From NCBI GenBank assembly GCA_023424965.1, contig JAFADI010000023.1, positions 1-21,311 of the forward strand: a stretch of 21,311 nucleotides of DNA. Reading direction: 5' to 3'. Source of the DNA: Bacillota bacterium (GTDB lineage Bacteria; Bacillota; Clostridia; Acetivibrionales; JAFADI01). Position numbers and translations under genes: made by a program. Positions within the stretch are counted from its first letter, which is position 1. The number at the start of each line of letters is the position of its first letter. Of the stretch, positions 20,886 through 21,311 are shown piece by piece. The notes under the pieces are model-generated. The model did not search any database and was not told where the DNA came from. It saw only the letters and a program-made list of their open reading frames with translations.

Positions 20886-21311
20886 TTACACCCCCACATA
20901 CAGGTTGGAGTAATAGATGTACACCTGCGCACTATCAGCTCCGCTGTCCTCGTCATAGGTTATGGTATTCTCCCCCACGGCCAGCTGGAAAAAGGAACTG
21001 GACAGGTCGATGTACTGGAAGGCGTTTTCCCGGGTTCCGTCGGGCTTGATGATCTCCACCCGTTTATCCCCATATCCCGTGGTGATCTCCAGGATTTCAT
21101 CCGCGAGTATTTCCTTGAATACCTTGATTTGCTCCCCCGTGGTTACGTTGGTTACCACAGGGTTGACGGATACCCCCAGAAATTGTATCCTCACCGGCGC
21201 GGGAACGTCGCCCAGGTTGTTGAGGATCACCTCTTTATTGGTAAACGTGGAAAGCACCATATCCGGGTTGAAAACCAGCGGAAATACCATGTTGGGAATA
21301 TCAACGGACAT
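20886..21311 (-). CDS. Distal tail protein (Dit), C-terminal domain; 5' end beyond the window
   Basis: At least 141 aa. The visible part is the C-terminal galectin-like domain of Dit: LGDVPAPVRIQFLG, VTTGEQIKVFKEI, LEITTGYGDKRVEI, NAFQYIDLSSSFFQLAVGEN and VYIYYSNLYVGV at the end. Full Dit proteins of this type are usually 250-290 aa, with an N-terminal ring domain before this point. The Met codon at the window edge is therefore likely internal, and the gene continues to the right. Dit forms the hexameric ring joining the tube to the Gp37-like hub. This places the tape measure and tube genes of a siphophage-type tail just outside the window. Confidence 0.85.
   Translation of the reverse strand: MSVDIPNMVFPLVFNPDMVLSTFTNKEVILNNLGDVPAPVRIQFLGVSVNPVVTNVTTGEQIKVFKEILADEILEITTGYGDKRVEIIKPDGTRENAFQYIDLSSSFFQLAVGENTITYDEDSGADSAQVYIYYSNLYVGV

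Noticed and set aside
1..21311. CRISPR array, tRNA, rRNA or insertion sequence
   Set aside because: No regularly spaced repeats, no tRNA-like cloverleaf, no rRNA-like stretch and no transposase were seen while reading the window.

Overview
The window looks like a Firmicutes chromosome, most likely a clostridial relative. The tail genes are of the PBSX/skin (Xkd/Yqb) type, ribosome-binding sites are strong AGGAGG types, and there is a short CD1375-type phage protein. At the left edge is a sugar-metabolism pair, and everything to its right, on the minus strand, is phage-tail and lysis DNA. Base composition is roughly balanced, except for AT-rich stretches in both tail-fibre genes.

Layout, left to right. 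(1) 1-1412: 5' part of a GH2 glycosidase gene (minus). It is transcribed divergently from 1686-2585, an ArsR-type HTH regulator with a large C-terminal domain (plus). The shared 273-bp gap holds a consensus promoter and several inverted repeats. (2) 2595-4707 (minus): a lysis cassette. In transcription order it is an XhlA-like membrane protein, an amidase-2 endolysin, a 57-aa holin-like protein and a subtilisin-like S8 peptidase. (3) 4743-4794: two tandem intrinsic terminators that separate the cassette from the tail genes. (4) 4782-17281 (minus): a complete contractile (myophage/PBSX-like) tail operon. In transcription order it encodes the tail terminator, a YqzN-like small protein, the sheath, the tube, a tail chaperone with a -1 frameshift product, the tape measure, a LysM protein (XkdP), XkdQ, XkdR, XkdS, baseplate J (XkdT), XkdU/YmfQ, a fibre with sugar-binding-like modules, an XkdW-like protein and a CD1375-like protein. 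Most genes overlap or lie within about 30 bp, with an 89-bp leader before the tape measure gene as the main exception. (5) 17327-17354: another intrinsic terminator. (6) 17396-21311 (minus): the distal end of a different, siphophage-type (non-contractile) tail module. It encodes the C-terminal half of a Dit protein, a ReqiPepy6 Gp37-like hub protein, a fibre, an XkdW-like protein and a 50-aa protein.

The main result is this arrangement. A non-contractile baseplate/fibre module is followed directly, after one terminator, by a contractile tail module that starts at the tail terminator gene. That module has no capsid, portal, terminase or head-tail connector gene. A single lysis cassette follows, with no integrase or recognisable attachment site on the visible flank. 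The contractile part therefore fits an R-type tailocin (phage-tail-like particle). If the siphophage part also lacks head genes beyond the right edge, the locus would be a Gram-positive counterpart of the adjacent R- and F-pyocin clusters of Pseudomonas. The alternative, a siphophage prophage next to a decayed or tail-only myophage element, cannot be excluded from this window.

Within the contractile operon, the tail chaperone carries a textbook A AAA AAC slippery heptamer directly before its stop codon. The -1 frame behind it is open for 58 codons, so a G/GT-type programmed frameshift is well supported by sequence.
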